The notes under the pieces: model-generated
The model's input: only the letters and a program-made list of their open reading frames with translations
Told to the model about the DNA's origin: nothing
Databases searched by the model: none
Position numbers and translations under genes: made by a program
In this document: positions 7,623-15,050 of the stretch, one piece after another
Layout of the letters: the number at the start of each line of letters is the position of its first letter
How positions within the stretch are numbered: position 1 is the first letter of the stretch
Source: JALOOE01 sp964423545
GTDB taxonomy: Bacteria; Chloroflexota; Anaerolineae; CG2-30-64-16
Assembly (NCBI GenBank): GCA_964423545.1
Contig: CAYRFV010000046.1
Location: 1 to 25,486, forward strand
Reading direction: 5' to 3'
Length of the DNA: 25,486 nt

Positions 7623-9338
7623 CTACTTCTTCGTCGACCACAGCTTCTCATACCATGACCGGAACACGACAGGGATGTAGCCCTTGATCTCGTTCCGGAA
7701 GGTGGTCGTTCCCTGGACCCAGACGACGGGGATGCGGGCCACATCATCGTGGATCAGCTTCTCGGCTTCCTGGTAGATCTTCTCGCGCTTGGCCAGATCG
7801 GGTTCCTTGCGGCCATCGAGGATAAGCTGCGCCACCTTGTCGTTGGCATAGCAGTCTTCCGCCTTGGGCTTGCCGATCTCATGGAAGAAGTGCCAGCCCA
7901 GGTAGTTGTCCGGATCACCATTGTCGGAGCCCCAGCCGAGCATCCACATGGGGAACTTGCCGTTGTTGCGATCCTCCAGGTAGGCGCCCCAGTCCTTGGT
8001 TTTCAGGTTAACCTTGATGCCCACCTTCGCCAGATCGGCCGCGATGGCCTCGCCGATCGCCTTCGAGTCGGGGAAATAGCCGCGGATGACCGGGATGTAC
8101 CAGAAATCGGTCTCAAATCCGTTCGGAAGCCCCGCTTTGGCCAGCAGCTCCTTCGCCTTGGTCGGGTTGTATTCGTAAGGCTTCACGTCCGGGTTCGACC
8201 CGAGAACCGCCGGTGGCTGGAACGAGCCGGCCAGCTGTCCGTATTCGCCGTAGAAAGGCTTGATCAACGCACCCCAGTTGACGGCATGGGCGATGGCCTG
8301 GCGCACCTCAGGCTTGTCGAACGGCTTGGTGCACTGTTGGAAGGCGATGTAGCCGGTGCTCAAAGCAGGGGTCTTGTACACAGTGAGGTTCGCGTCCTTA
8401 GCAGCAGCCGGAAGGTCGGTCTGCGCCAGGTCGGCCTGCTGGACCGTGCCGGCCTTCAGCTCGGCGAAGCGGGCCGAGTTGTCTTTGATGGAGCGGAAGA
8501 TCAGCTTGGCCAGGCGCGGCGCGCCGCCCCACCAATCGGTGTTGCGCTCCAGGGTGATGTGGTCATCCTTCACCCACTCGACGAACTTGAAGGGGCCCGT
8601 GCCAACCGGCTTGCTTGCCGGCGTGCCGTACTTGTCCCCCTGCTTTTCGATTTCCTTCGGGTCCACCATGCAGAAGACGCCGGCGAGTGACAGCTTGGCC
8701 AGCATCACGGCGGATGGCTGCTTCAGCTTGACCTCAACGGTGTTCTCGTCGATGACCTTGACATCCTCGATGCCTGCTTCGTCGCCGAACTCGGAGTCGT
8801 AGTACTCAAAGGTCTTGCCGAACCGGTACTTGTTGTTCTTGTCGCGCCAGCGGTCCATGTTCCACTTGACGACCTCGGCGTTGAACGGATTGCCGTTGTG
8901 GAACTTGACCCCCTTGCGCAGGTTAAAGCGCCAGGTCTGGCTGTCTTTGGTTTCCCAGCTTTCGGCAAGCCAGGGGATCGGCTTGGTGCTGGTGCCTTCC
9001 AGACGGACCAGCGGCTCGTGGATTTCGCCGATCACGCGCCACGATTCGCCATCAGTCTGCGGGCCGCAGTCCAGGCCCACGCTGTCACCGCCGCGGCCGA
9101 CCACGAGCGTGCCGCTCAGCTCTGCGGGCGCAGGGGTGGAGACCGGGGTCACTTCCACTTTGCGCTCGACGATCTTCTCGACGACCTGGGTCGCCACTTT
9201 TTCGACGACCTTCTCCTTCTCGACAACCACGGTCTCCTTCACCACTTTCTCCACCACCTGCGGCGTCGGAGCCGCGCAGTTGGTCAGGAGGAGTGAAGCA
9301 ACGGTGAGGATGGCAATGAGGGCCAACAGACGCTTCAT
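7623..9338 (-). CDS. ABC importer solute-binding lipoprotein, family 5 (transporter A)
   Basis: A 571-residue extracytoplasmic lipoprotein. Residues 1-20 form a Sec signal peptide, with lipobox LLTNC giving the lipidated Cys21. Residues about 28-62 are a Val/Glu/Lys-rich, probably helical linker common in Chloroflexota binding proteins, followed by a Thr/Pro-rich turn. The mature family-5 (DppA/OppA) domain starts near LSGTLVVGRGGD and shows typical segments such as WETKDSQTWRFNLRKGVKFH and ARIPVVWVQGT near the C-terminus. ATG at 9338 is preceded by AAGGAG about seven bases upstream. An in-frame extension further upstream lacks a usable start signal. It is the first gene of the operon behind a strong promoter at 9502-9530. 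Family 5 proteins bind peptides, but in several lineages bind oligosaccharides; the substrate is unknown. Confidence 0.93.
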   Translation of the reverse strand: MKRLLALIAILTVASLLLTNCAAPTPQVVEKVVKETVVVEKEKVVEKVATQVVEKIVERKVEVTPVSTPAPAELSGTLVVGRGGDSVGLDCGPQTDGESWRVIGEIHEPLVRLEGTSTKPIPWLAESWETKDSQTWRFNLRKGVKFHNGNPFNAEVVKWNMDRWRDKNNKYRFGKTFEYYDSEFGDEAGIEDVKVIDENTVEVKLKQPSAVMLAKLSLAGVFCMVDPKEIEKQGDKYGTPASKPVGTGPFKFVEWVKDDHITLERNTDWWGGAPRLAKLIFRSIKDNSARFAELKAGTVQQADLAQTDLPAAAKDANLTVYKTPALSTGYIAFQQCTKPFDKPEVRQAIAHAVNWGALIKPFYGEYGQLAGSFQPPAVLGSNPDVKPYEYNPTKAKELLAKAGLPNGFETDFWYIPVIRGYFPDSKAIGEAIAADLAKVGIKVNLKTKDWGAYLEDRNNGKFPMWMLGWGSDNGDPDNYLGWHFFHEIGKPKAEDCYANDKVAQLILDGRKEPDLAKREKIYQEAEKLIHDDVARIPVVWVQGTTTFRNEIKGYIPVVFRSWYEKLWSTKK

Positions 9339-9446
9339 GTTCGATCTCCTTCTTCTTGGAATGACGAGACGGGAACCGCGAACCGATGGACAGGCTGTGG
9401 GCTGCTGGTTGGTCACCTCCCTTCCGGTGGACAGGGCGTGCGGACG

Positions 9447-9462
9447 AGCAGAATCATCTGCT
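9447..9462 (-). other. Small stem-loop in the leader of the binding-protein operon
   Basis: AGCAGA (9447-9452) and TCTGCT (9457-9462) flank a four-base loop inside the leader of roughly 157 nt between the predicted transcription start (about 9495) and the ATG at 9338. It could be a structural element of the untranslated region. No known riboswitch was recognised. Confidence 0.3.
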
Positions 9463-9501
9463 GTGCGCGGACGAAGACCAGTTCCTGCGCGAAGTGATAC
9501 G

Positions 9502-9530
9502 ATTATCGCCCAGAGTGAATGGGTTGTCAA
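9502..9530 (-). promoter_or_regulatory. Strong sigma70-type promoter for transporter A operon
   Basis: On the minus strand a perfect -35 TTGACA (9525-9530) is followed after exactly 17 bases by -10 GATAAT (9502-9507), a five-of-six match to consensus. Transcription would begin near 9495 and run into the binding-protein gene. A perfect 10-bp palindrome, GTCGCGCGAC (9536-9545), lies just upstream of the -35 and could be an operator or part of a terminator hairpin for the preceding genes. Confidence 0.75.
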
Positions 9531-9534
9531 GCCC

Positions 9535-9562
9535 CGTCGCGCGACCGCGCAGCCGTGCGACG
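9535..9562 (-). terminator. Possible hairpin downstream of the GH172-like remnant
   Basis: CGTCGC (9535-9540) and GCGACG (9557-9562) can pair a few bases after the TAG of the remnant frame. Region B transcripts would end here, just before the promoter of transporter A. There is no T-tract and the loop is 16 nt, so the call is weak. Confidence 0.3.
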
Positions 9563-9568
9563 CTGCTA

Positions 9569-9782
9569 GATCACCTCCAGCGCGTTGAGAGCGGGCAGCG
9601 GCGGGAAGTCGGCGTGCGGTTCGGTCTGGCGCCAGAAGACGGTGGATGCAATGTCGTCCTGCAGCGGCAGGAAGCGCGACAGAAGCAGTCCTCGTCGCCG
9701 GCGCCGCAGCGTGTCGGTGATGTGGTAGTTGAGGTCGGAACCAGGCCCTGGCTCAACCTCATCCTCAGCTTCCGCCTCGTCC
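9569..9782 (-). pseudogene. C-terminal remnant resembling GH172 (DUF2961) protein
   Basis: The minus-strand frame ending in TAG at 9569 encodes a terminus with PLQDDIAST-FW-QTEPHADFPPLP, which I recognise as the C-terminal signature of DUF2961/GH172 proteins (family pattern PLQDDIAS-AFW-QTEPH-PFPPLP). The stretch before it is an Arg-rich run, and before that an acidic Glu/Asp/Ala run which begins where the GH127 gene ends. The catalytic body of a GH172 protein (several hundred residues) is absent and there is no convincing start codon. The frame can be extended to an ATG at 9928 only by running through the end of GH127. Known GH172 members cleave furanosides (difructose dianhydride, arabinan), which would fit beside GH127 and GH32. 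I read it as a decayed or deletion-truncated gene. A small real protein starting at 9928 is the alternative. Confidence 0.45.
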
Positions 9783-11699
9783 TCAATCTTCGCGCAGCCA
9801 CACTTGCATCGCGCCGGGCTCCCGATTTGCCCAGGCGTAATAGGGGATTGCCGTAACCTCGACGCCGCGGCCGGGCGTGACGGCCGGCCGCCGGGCCGGT
9901 CGATAGAGCCGCCCGCGCCAGCCGTCATCGGGCGCGCGCAGTTCCCCGCGGGCGCGCAAGGTCACTACGCCGCCGAACAGCTCCGGCTGCTCGACCGCGT
10001 CGATCCGGCTGCCGCGGGGGAGCACGAGGTCGAGCAGGTCCAGGCCGGCGTGATCGGCGCCCTCAACGCAGTAGAGCACCGGCCCGCGCATCAGGGCAGC
10101 GCGGCCCGCGTTCTCCAGCGCGTGCGGGTGGCTCTCGACCCGGAGCGCCGGCATCGGCAGGCGCAGCCCGACCACATCGCCGGGCTGCCAGGTGCGGCGA
10201 ACCTCGGCGTAGCTGCCGGCCGCAAGGGGATGCGACGGTGAGCTGCCGTTCACCGTCAGGCTCGCGGCGGACTGCCCTTCGCACCAGCCGGGGATGCGCA
10301 TCCACAGAGTGAACTCGCCGGCCCCTTCCACGTGCACCGTCACGTCGCCATCCCACGGGTAGTAAGTCTCCTGCTTCAGCGTCACGCTCCGGCCATCCCC
10401 CAGGGTTATGCTGGCGCTTCCTGCGCCGTAAAGATGACACCAGATGGCGTCCTCTGAGACGCTATAGAAGTAGCCGGGCAGCGATGCCAGCAGCCGGGCG
10501 ATGTTCGGCGGGCAGCAGGCGCAGTTGAACCACGGCTGGCGGCCGCGCGTGCCGTCCCGGAGGGTCGCTTCCGGATCGCTGGCCAGCGGATTGACGTAGA
10601 AGTAGCCCAAGCCGTCGAGCGACAGCCCGGCGAGAACGCCGTTGTACAGGGCACGTTCCAGCACATCCGCATACCGGGCGTCGCCGTCGAGCGCCAGCAT
10701 GCGCCAGGCCCACATCACGACGGCGATAGCGGCGCACGTCTCCGTGTACGCGCGGCCATTCGGCAGCTCGTAGTCGTCGCCGAACGCCTCGCCCTGGTAA
10801 CGGGACCCGACGCCGCCGCTGACATACATGCGGCGGGTGGTCATGTTCGACCACATCCGCTCCAGCGCAGTGCGCAGCGCCGGCTCGCCAGACTCGGCAA
10901 CCAGATCGGCCGCGCCCCCATTCAGATAGACCGCTCGCACGGCATGGCCGGCCATCCGATCCAGCTCGCGGAACGGCCGGTGATCCTGGTGATAGGGGCT
11001 GCCGCCGATCACGCCATGCCCGCGAGCATCCAGGAAATACTGCGCCTGGGCCAGGTAGCGCGCTTCGCCGGTTGCGCGCGCCAGCTCCACCAGGCCCATC
11101 TCGACCTCCGGGTGGCCGCACGTGCCCGCGCGCCTGCCGGTGTCCGGCGGACCGAAGACCGAACAGATGTGGTCGGCCAGGCGGCGCGCGACTGCCAACA
11201 GGCGTTCGCTCCCCGTCGCCCGAAAGTGGGCAACGGCGCCCTGGAACAGATGCCCGGCGCAGTAGAGCTCATGCATATCCTTCAGGTTGGACCATCGCTC
11301 GGCTGCCCGGCCGGCCGCATAGTAGGTGTTGAGATAGCCGTCGGGTTCCTGGGCGGCCTCGACCTCCGCAATCACTGCGTCGGTCATGGTGGCCAGGGCG
11401 GCGCCGGGATCAGTCGCCAACGTCCAAGCGGCCGCTTCGACCCATTTGTAGACGTCCGAGTCGTTGAAGAACAGGCCCTGGAAGGGCTTGTCGATCCGGC
11501 CGGCCGCGCGGCGAAAGTTGTCGATCCGGCCGGTCTCCTCCAGGAGGCGGTGCTGCGAGGGCAGAGTGGCCTCCCGCAACAGGCGCCGCCGTGGCGCCCA
11601 GAACCGGTCCTCCAGCGTCACCGCGGTCAGCGGCACGGGCTTGAGGCGGGCATGAGGGCTGTGGGATGTGTCGACGACAACGGGGGAACGAGAGGCCAT
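9783..11699 (-). CDS. GH127 (DUF1680) beta-L-arabinofuranosidase-type glycoside hydrolase
   Basis: A 638-residue protein, normal for GH127. The (alpha/alpha)6 barrel contains the zinc-thiolate active site: Glu320 and Cys322 (TETC) plus Cys395 and Cys396 (NCACCPPN), matching the Glu-x-Cys and Cys-Cys of characterised HypBA1-type enzymes, where the first Cys of the pair is the nucleophile. Other family landmarks are DSDVYKW (80-86), EPDGYLNTYY (118-127) and GHPEVEMGLVEL. C-terminal beta-sandwich domains follow from about residue 430. The enzyme releases L-arabinofuranose from arabinofuranosides of plant glycoproteins or pectin. It has no signal peptide, so it acts on imported oligosaccharides. 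ATG at 11699 is preceded by AAGGAG with seven-base spacing. It is separated by 150 nt and a hairpin from the transporter B genes, and may have its own promoter. Substrate specificity within GH127 varies. Confidence 0.93.
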   Translation of the reverse strand: MASRSPVVVDTSHSPHARLKPVPLTAVTLEDRFWAPRRRLLREATLPSQHRLLEETGRIDNFRRAAGRIDKPFQGLFFNDSDVYKWVEAAAWTLATDPGAALATMTDAVIAEVEAAQEPDGYLNTYYAAGRAAERWSNLKDMHELYCAGHLFQGAVAHFRATGSERLLAVARRLADHICSVFGPPDTGRRAGTCGHPEVEMGLVELARATGEARYLAQAQYFLDARGHGVIGGSPYHQDHRPFRELDRMAGHAVRAVYLNGGAADLVAESGEPALRTALERMWSNMTTRRMYVSGGVGSRYQGEAFGDDYELPNGRAYTETCAAIAVVMWAWRMLALDGDARYADVLERALYNGVLAGLSLDGLGYFYVNPLASDPEATLRDGTRGRQPWFNCACCPPNIARLLASLPGYFYSVSEDAIWCHLYGAGSASITLGDGRSVTLKQETYYPWDGDVTVHVEGAGEFTLWMRIPGWCEGQSAASLTVNGSSPSHPLAAGSYAEVRRTWQPGDVVGLRLPMPALRVESHPHALENAGRAALMRGPVLYCVEGADHAGLDLLDLVLPRGSRIDAVEQPELFGGVVTLRARGELRAPDDGWRGRLYRPARRPAVTPGRGVEVTAIPYYAWANREPGAMQVWLRED

Positions 11700-11719
11700 G
11701 GCTGCGCTCCTTAGGGCAT

Positions 11720-11733
11720 ATCGCGCGATTCTA
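11720..11733 (-). promoter_or_regulatory. Possible -10 element and palindrome upstream of GH127
   Basis: On the minus strand, TAGAAT (11728-11733) preceded by TGTGA resembles an extended -10 element, though no convincing -35 is seen. A perfect palindrome ATCGCGCGAT (11720-11729) overlaps it and the probable transcription start, where a repressor site would be expected. This is weak evidence for separate transcription of the GH127 gene. Confidence 0.3.
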
Positions 11734-11792
11734 TCACATCTGCAAGCACGGTAGGGAATCGCGGGGTAGCCGATGCAGCGTTACGCCGCGGG

Positions 11793-11819
11793 TGCGGGGC
11801 GTCCCTGTGGACGCCCGCA
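11793..11819 (-). terminator. Hairpin downstream of UROD-like copy 2
   Basis: TGCGGGGCGTCC (11793-11804) pairs with GGACGCCCGCA (11809-11819) with one bulged G and a four-base loop, a very stable GC stem 30 nt after the stop codon at 11850. There is no T-tract on the minus strand. It probably ends or attenuates the transporter B message before GH127. Confidence 0.5.
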
Positions 11820-11849
11820 TGCGAGTCTTGGCCCCTCGGCGCCGCGGGA

Positions 11850-12998
11850 TCAGCCTCGGCCGAGGCGGAATTTGAGGTATTGGATGTATTCGCAGTAGTT
11901 TGGCCACGAAATATCGGGCGGCGCGCTGTGGTCGAGCTCCGGGATGTAGCCTCCATCCTCGACCACCGGCATCACGCGCTCGACTTCGCGGCGCATGATC
12001 TCGCCGCCGGCCGCGACGCAGCGCTTGTCGATGCCGCCGAGCATCGCCAGGCTATGACCATACTTCGCCCGCACCTTGTTGACATCCATGCCGGCCTGCA
12101 CCTCGAACGGCCAGATGTGGTCGATCCCGGCCTCCACCCAGATCGGCAGCAGCAGGTCGATGTTGCCGTCGCTGTCCAGGCCGACGTGCTTGATGCCGCG
12201 GCCGTGCATCCAGTCCACCACGCGGCGGTAGTGGTGAAAAGCGAACTTGCGAAACATCTTCGGGCCGACCAGCGGTCCGGTCTTGTATGCCATGTCTTCC
12301 CAGAACCAGAACACCTCGAAGTCGGTCACTTCCAGCACCTTTTCAGTGATGGTGATGATCGCCTCGGTCCGCTCTTCCATGATGCGTTCCAGCAGCTTCG
12401 GCTGATCATAGAACGCGCGGCAGAGGTTTTCGACGCCCATCATGTTGCGGATCGGGCCGAAGTAGCCGCCCCAGCGATCGGCCCAACACTGCCGGGGTGG
12501 GTCGTCGCGGGTGTCTGCGGTCTTGTAGAGGGAGTCCGCACGCAGCAAGTCCTCGTTGACCCGGCCTGCCACTCCGCCCGACGCAATCCGGGCGCGCCAT
12601 TTGGGCGAGAGACGCTGCTCCGGATTGAGCGCCAGCCGTTCGGCGCGCAGCTTCTCGAAGTCGGCCTCGCTTTCCACCGGGAACTTGATGAACTGAGGCA
12701 TGCTCGTGTCGCGATGCTGTTTGAACTCGCGCATCAAGATGCCTTCGTGATTGATGTAAGTGACGGTGCGCTCATCCTCTTCGACGACCGTGTACTCGAA
12801 TTCCGGAACGGGGCCGTAGTAGGGGTCGACCCGCATGATGCGATCCACACCGAAATAGCGATCGAGGGGCTGTCCTTGGAAGCCTTGCGCACGCCAGACG
12901 TCCAGGGTTTCCTGCCATGCTCCGCTGGTGCGCATCCAGCGCGGGTTTACATTCTTGAACTCCAGGGTGTCGAGAAAGCGCTCTCGTGAGGTGGCCAT
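11850..12998 (-). CDS. UROD-like (uroporphyrinogen decarboxylase superfamily) protein, copy 2
   Basis: A 382-residue URO-D superfamily barrel protein, distant from copy 1 at 3081-4139. Landmarks are SRERFLDTLEF at the start, VFWFWEDMAYKTGPLVGPKMF around residues 234-254, KHVGLDSDGNIDLLLP, GIDHIWPFEVQAGMD, LAMLGGIDKR, and the ending GGYIPELDHSAPPDISW. The DH-x-x-PPD ending marks a recurrent non-HemE subgroup. The His-x-Cys zinc motif of MtaA-type methyltransferases is replaced here by LDSDG, so neither tetrapyrrole decarboxylation nor methyl transfer of the MtaA kind is supported. The ATG at 12998 is preceded by TAGGAG, in which TAG is also the stop codon of the DppF-type gene (nine-base spacing), so it is tightly coupled to the transporter. 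The function is unknown. Confidence 0.87.
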   Translation of the reverse strand: MATSRERFLDTLEFKNVNPRWMRTSGAWQETLDVWRAQGFQGQPLDRYFGVDRIMRVDPYYGPVPEFEYTVVEEDERTVTYINHEGILMREFKQHRDTSMPQFIKFPVESEADFEKLRAERLALNPEQRLSPKWRARIASGGVAGRVNEDLLRADSLYKTADTRDDPPRQCWADRWGGYFGPIRNMMGVENLCRAFYDQPKLLERIMEERTEAIITITEKVLEVTDFEVFWFWEDMAYKTGPLVGPKMFRKFAFHHYRRVVDWMHGRGIKHVGLDSDGNIDLLLPIWVEAGIDHIWPFEVQAGMDVNKVRAKYGHSLAMLGGIDKRCVAAGGEIMRREVERVMPVVEDGGYIPELDHSAPPDISWPNYCEYIQYLKFRLGRG

Positions 12999-13007
12999 GC
13001 GTTGCTC

Positions 13008-14036
13008 CTAGATTCCAGACAGAGAAAGCTCGCCCGCGAAGTGGCAGGCAGCCCGATGCGCCGATGCGCCGTCGTCGCCGCGTCCGCTGGCATCGCGGAG
13101 AGTGGGCGGCTGCTCGGCGCACACGGCGCTGCGATAGTTGCAGCGTTGGTAGAAAGGGCAGCCGGTCGCCTGGTAGGATGGGTCCGGCACTTCGCCCGAG
13201 ATGATGCGGGTGCGTCCGCGGTAACGCGGATGAGGCTTCGGCGAAGCCGACAGCAGCGCTTCGGTGTACGGGTGCTGCGGTCGCTTGAAGAGCTCCTGGG
13301 TGGGCGCCATCTCGACCATCCGGCCGAGATACATCACCGCCACGCGATCGCTGATGTGCTGGACCACGCCCAAGTCGTGGGAGATGAACAGGTACGTCAG
13401 CTGCAGGGCATCCTGCAGGTCTTTGAGCAGATTGAGGATCTGCGCCTGGATGGAGACATCCAGGGCCGAAACCGGCTCATCGCAGATGATCAGCTTGGGG
13501 TTCAGGGCGAGGGCGCGCGCGACGCCGATGCGCTGTCGCTGGCCGCCGGAAAAGGCATGCGGATAGCGGATCATGTACTCCGGCCGCAGACCGACCGCGG
13601 CCATCAGCTCGCTGACACGTGCCTCAAGCGCCTTGCCGCTCGCCACACCGTTCACGTACAGCGGCTCCCCAATGATATCGCGCACGCGCTGGCGCGGATT
13701 CAGGGATGAGAACGGGTCCTGGAAGATCATCTGGATGTTGCGGCGAGCCCGCTTCAGCTCTTCCTTTTCGAGTTTGGACAGATCGACCGGGCCGTCGTCA
13801 CCATCGAAGATGATTTCGCCCGTGGTCGGCTGCAGGGCGCGCAGGATCGACTTGGCGACCGTCGTCTTGCCGCAGCCTGACTCGCCGACCAGTCCCAACG
13901 TCTCCCCGCGGCTGATCGAGAAGCTGACGTCATCCACCGCCTTCACGGTGCCGACCACCTTGCGGAGCAACCCTTTCGTCAATGGGAAGTACTTGCGCAG
14001 ATTGCGCACGTCGAGCAGCACGGAATCACTGTCCAT
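13008..14036 (-). CDS. ABC importer ATPase, DppF/OppF type (transporter B)
   Basis: A 342-residue ATP-binding subunit. Walker A is GESGCGKTT (51-59), the Q-loop MIFQDP is near 103-108, the signature is FSGGQRQR (162-169), and Walker B LIICDEP is near 182-188, followed by the family-5 C-terminal extension (HPYTEALLSASPKP). The tail carries Cys-x5-Cys (CPFYQRC) plus further Cys residues, the pattern that binds a [4Fe-4S] cluster in Dpp-type ATPases. The ATG at 14036 overlaps the end of the DppD-type gene by 11 bases and is preceded by a G-rich stretch. In-frame codons further upstream lie within the other ATPase gene and are not needed. It forms the heterodimeric motor with the DppD-type subunit and may also serve transporter A, which has no ATPase of its own here. 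Confidence 0.95.
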   Translation of the reverse strand: MDSDSVLLDVRNLRKYFPLTKGLLRKVVGTVKAVDDVSFSISRGETLGLVGESGCGKTTVAKSILRALQPTTGEIIFDGDDGPVDLSKLEKEELKRARRNIQMIFQDPFSSLNPRQRVRDIIGEPLYVNGVASGKALEARVSELMAAVGLRPEYMIRYPHAFSGGQRQRIGVARALALNPKLIICDEPVSALDVSIQAQILNLLKDLQDALQLTYLFISHDLGVVQHISDRVAVMYLGRMVEMAPTQELFKRPQHPYTEALLSASPKPHPRYRGRTRIISGEVPDPSYQATGCPFYQRCNYRSAVCAEQPPTLRDASGRGDDGASAHRAACHFAGELSLSGI

Positions 14037-15036
14037 TGCGCCCCCCCAGCAGCAGGCAGCTTGCAAAGTGCCCCGGCGCCACCTCAATGGGAACCGGCTC
14101 CTCCCGATCGCAGACGCCAGGCACAAATGCCTCACAGCGCGGATGGAAGCGGCAACCGGCCGGCAGGTTGTAAGGATCGGGCACGACCCCCTTGATCGAC
14201 AGCAGGCGATCCTTCACTTGCTCTTCGATCATCGGGATGGACTTGAGCAGGGCGGCCGTGTAGGGGTGTTTCGGGTTGTCGAAGAGCTCCCACACGGGTG
14301 CGCTCTCGATGATCTTGCCCAGGTACATGACGTTCACCGTGTCGGCCATCTCGGCGATCACCCCCATGTTGTGGGTGATGATCATGATCGCGGTGCCCAT
14401 CTCCTCCTGAAGACTGCGCAGCAGATCCAGGATTTGCGCCTGGATGGTGACATCGAGGGCCGTAGTGGGCTCATCGGCGATCAGGATGACGGGGCGGCAG
14501 GCCAGCGCCATCGCAATCATCGCCCGCTGGCGCATGCCGCCGGAAAGCTCGAACGGATAGGCATCCACTCGCTGTGCCGGGTTCGGGATGCCCACCTTGT
14601 CAAGCAGGTCGATGACGCGGCCACGCGCCGCCTTCTCTGAGACCTTCTCGTGGAACAGGATCGCCTCGCTCAGCTGTCTGCCGATGGTGTACACCGGGGA
14701 AAACGCGGTCATCGGCTCCTGGAAGATCATGGCGATGTCGCGTCCGCGAATCTGGCGGAGTCCTTCGCTGGTAGGCTTGAACTGGGTCAGGTCGATGATC
14801 TCGTCGTCGCGATGGAAGAGAATCTCACCGCTCACGATTCGGCTGCCGGCGCCGACGATCTGGAGCACAGACTGTGCGGTGACACTCTTGCCGCAGCCCG
14901 ATTCGCCCACCACGCCCAAGGTCTTCCCGCGTTCCAGCGTCATGGAGACGCCGTCCACGGCGCGCACGATTCCTTCATCGAAGAAGAAGTAGGTCTTGAG
15001 ATTCTTGATCTCAAGGGCGATGAGATCATTCTCCAT
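14026..15036 (-). CDS. ABC importer ATPase, DppD/OppD type (transporter B)
   Basis: A 336-residue ATP-binding subunit with Walker A GESGCGKS (44-51), the MIFQEPMTAFSP Q-loop region typical of DppD, signature LSGGMRQRAMIA, Walker B ILIADEPTTALD, and the C-terminal extension with HPYTAALLKSIP. The Cys-x5-Cys (CRFHPRC) and later Cys residues match the iron-sulphur-binding tail of this family. The ATG at 15036 is preferred because AGGAAGG lies six bases upstream; another ATG at 15042 directly abuts that sequence. It is 14 nt after the DppC-type stop. Together with the overlapping DppF-type gene it powers the permease pair just upstream. Identity as a family-5 importer ATPase is firm. Confidence 0.95.
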   Translation of the reverse strand: MENDLIALEIKNLKTYFFFDEGIVRAVDGVSMTLERGKTLGVVGESGCGKSVTAQSVLQIVGAGSRIVSGEILFHRDDEIIDLTQFKPTSEGLRQIRGRDIAMIFQEPMTAFSPVYTIGRQLSEAILFHEKVSEKAARGRVIDLLDKVGIPNPAQRVDAYPFELSGGMRQRAMIAMALACRPVILIADEPTTALDVTIQAQILDLLRSLQEEMGTAIMIITHNMGVIAEMADTVNVMYLGKIIESAPVWELFDNPKHPYTAALLKSIPMIEEQVKDRLLSIKGVVPDPYNLPAGCRFHPRCEAFVPGVCDREEPVPIEVAPGHFASCLLLGGRNGQ

Positions 15037-15050
15037 GGACATCCTTCCTG

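Noticed and set aside
9118..9260. Direct-repeat-like block of GTCGT/TTCTC units
   Set aside because: It encodes the Val/Glu/Lys-rich linker of the transporter A lipoprotein and is explained by amino-acid composition.
11880..12989. A 369-codon plus-strand frame
   Set aside because: Antisense shadow of UROD-like copy 2, which has clear family motifs and a good ribosome-binding site.
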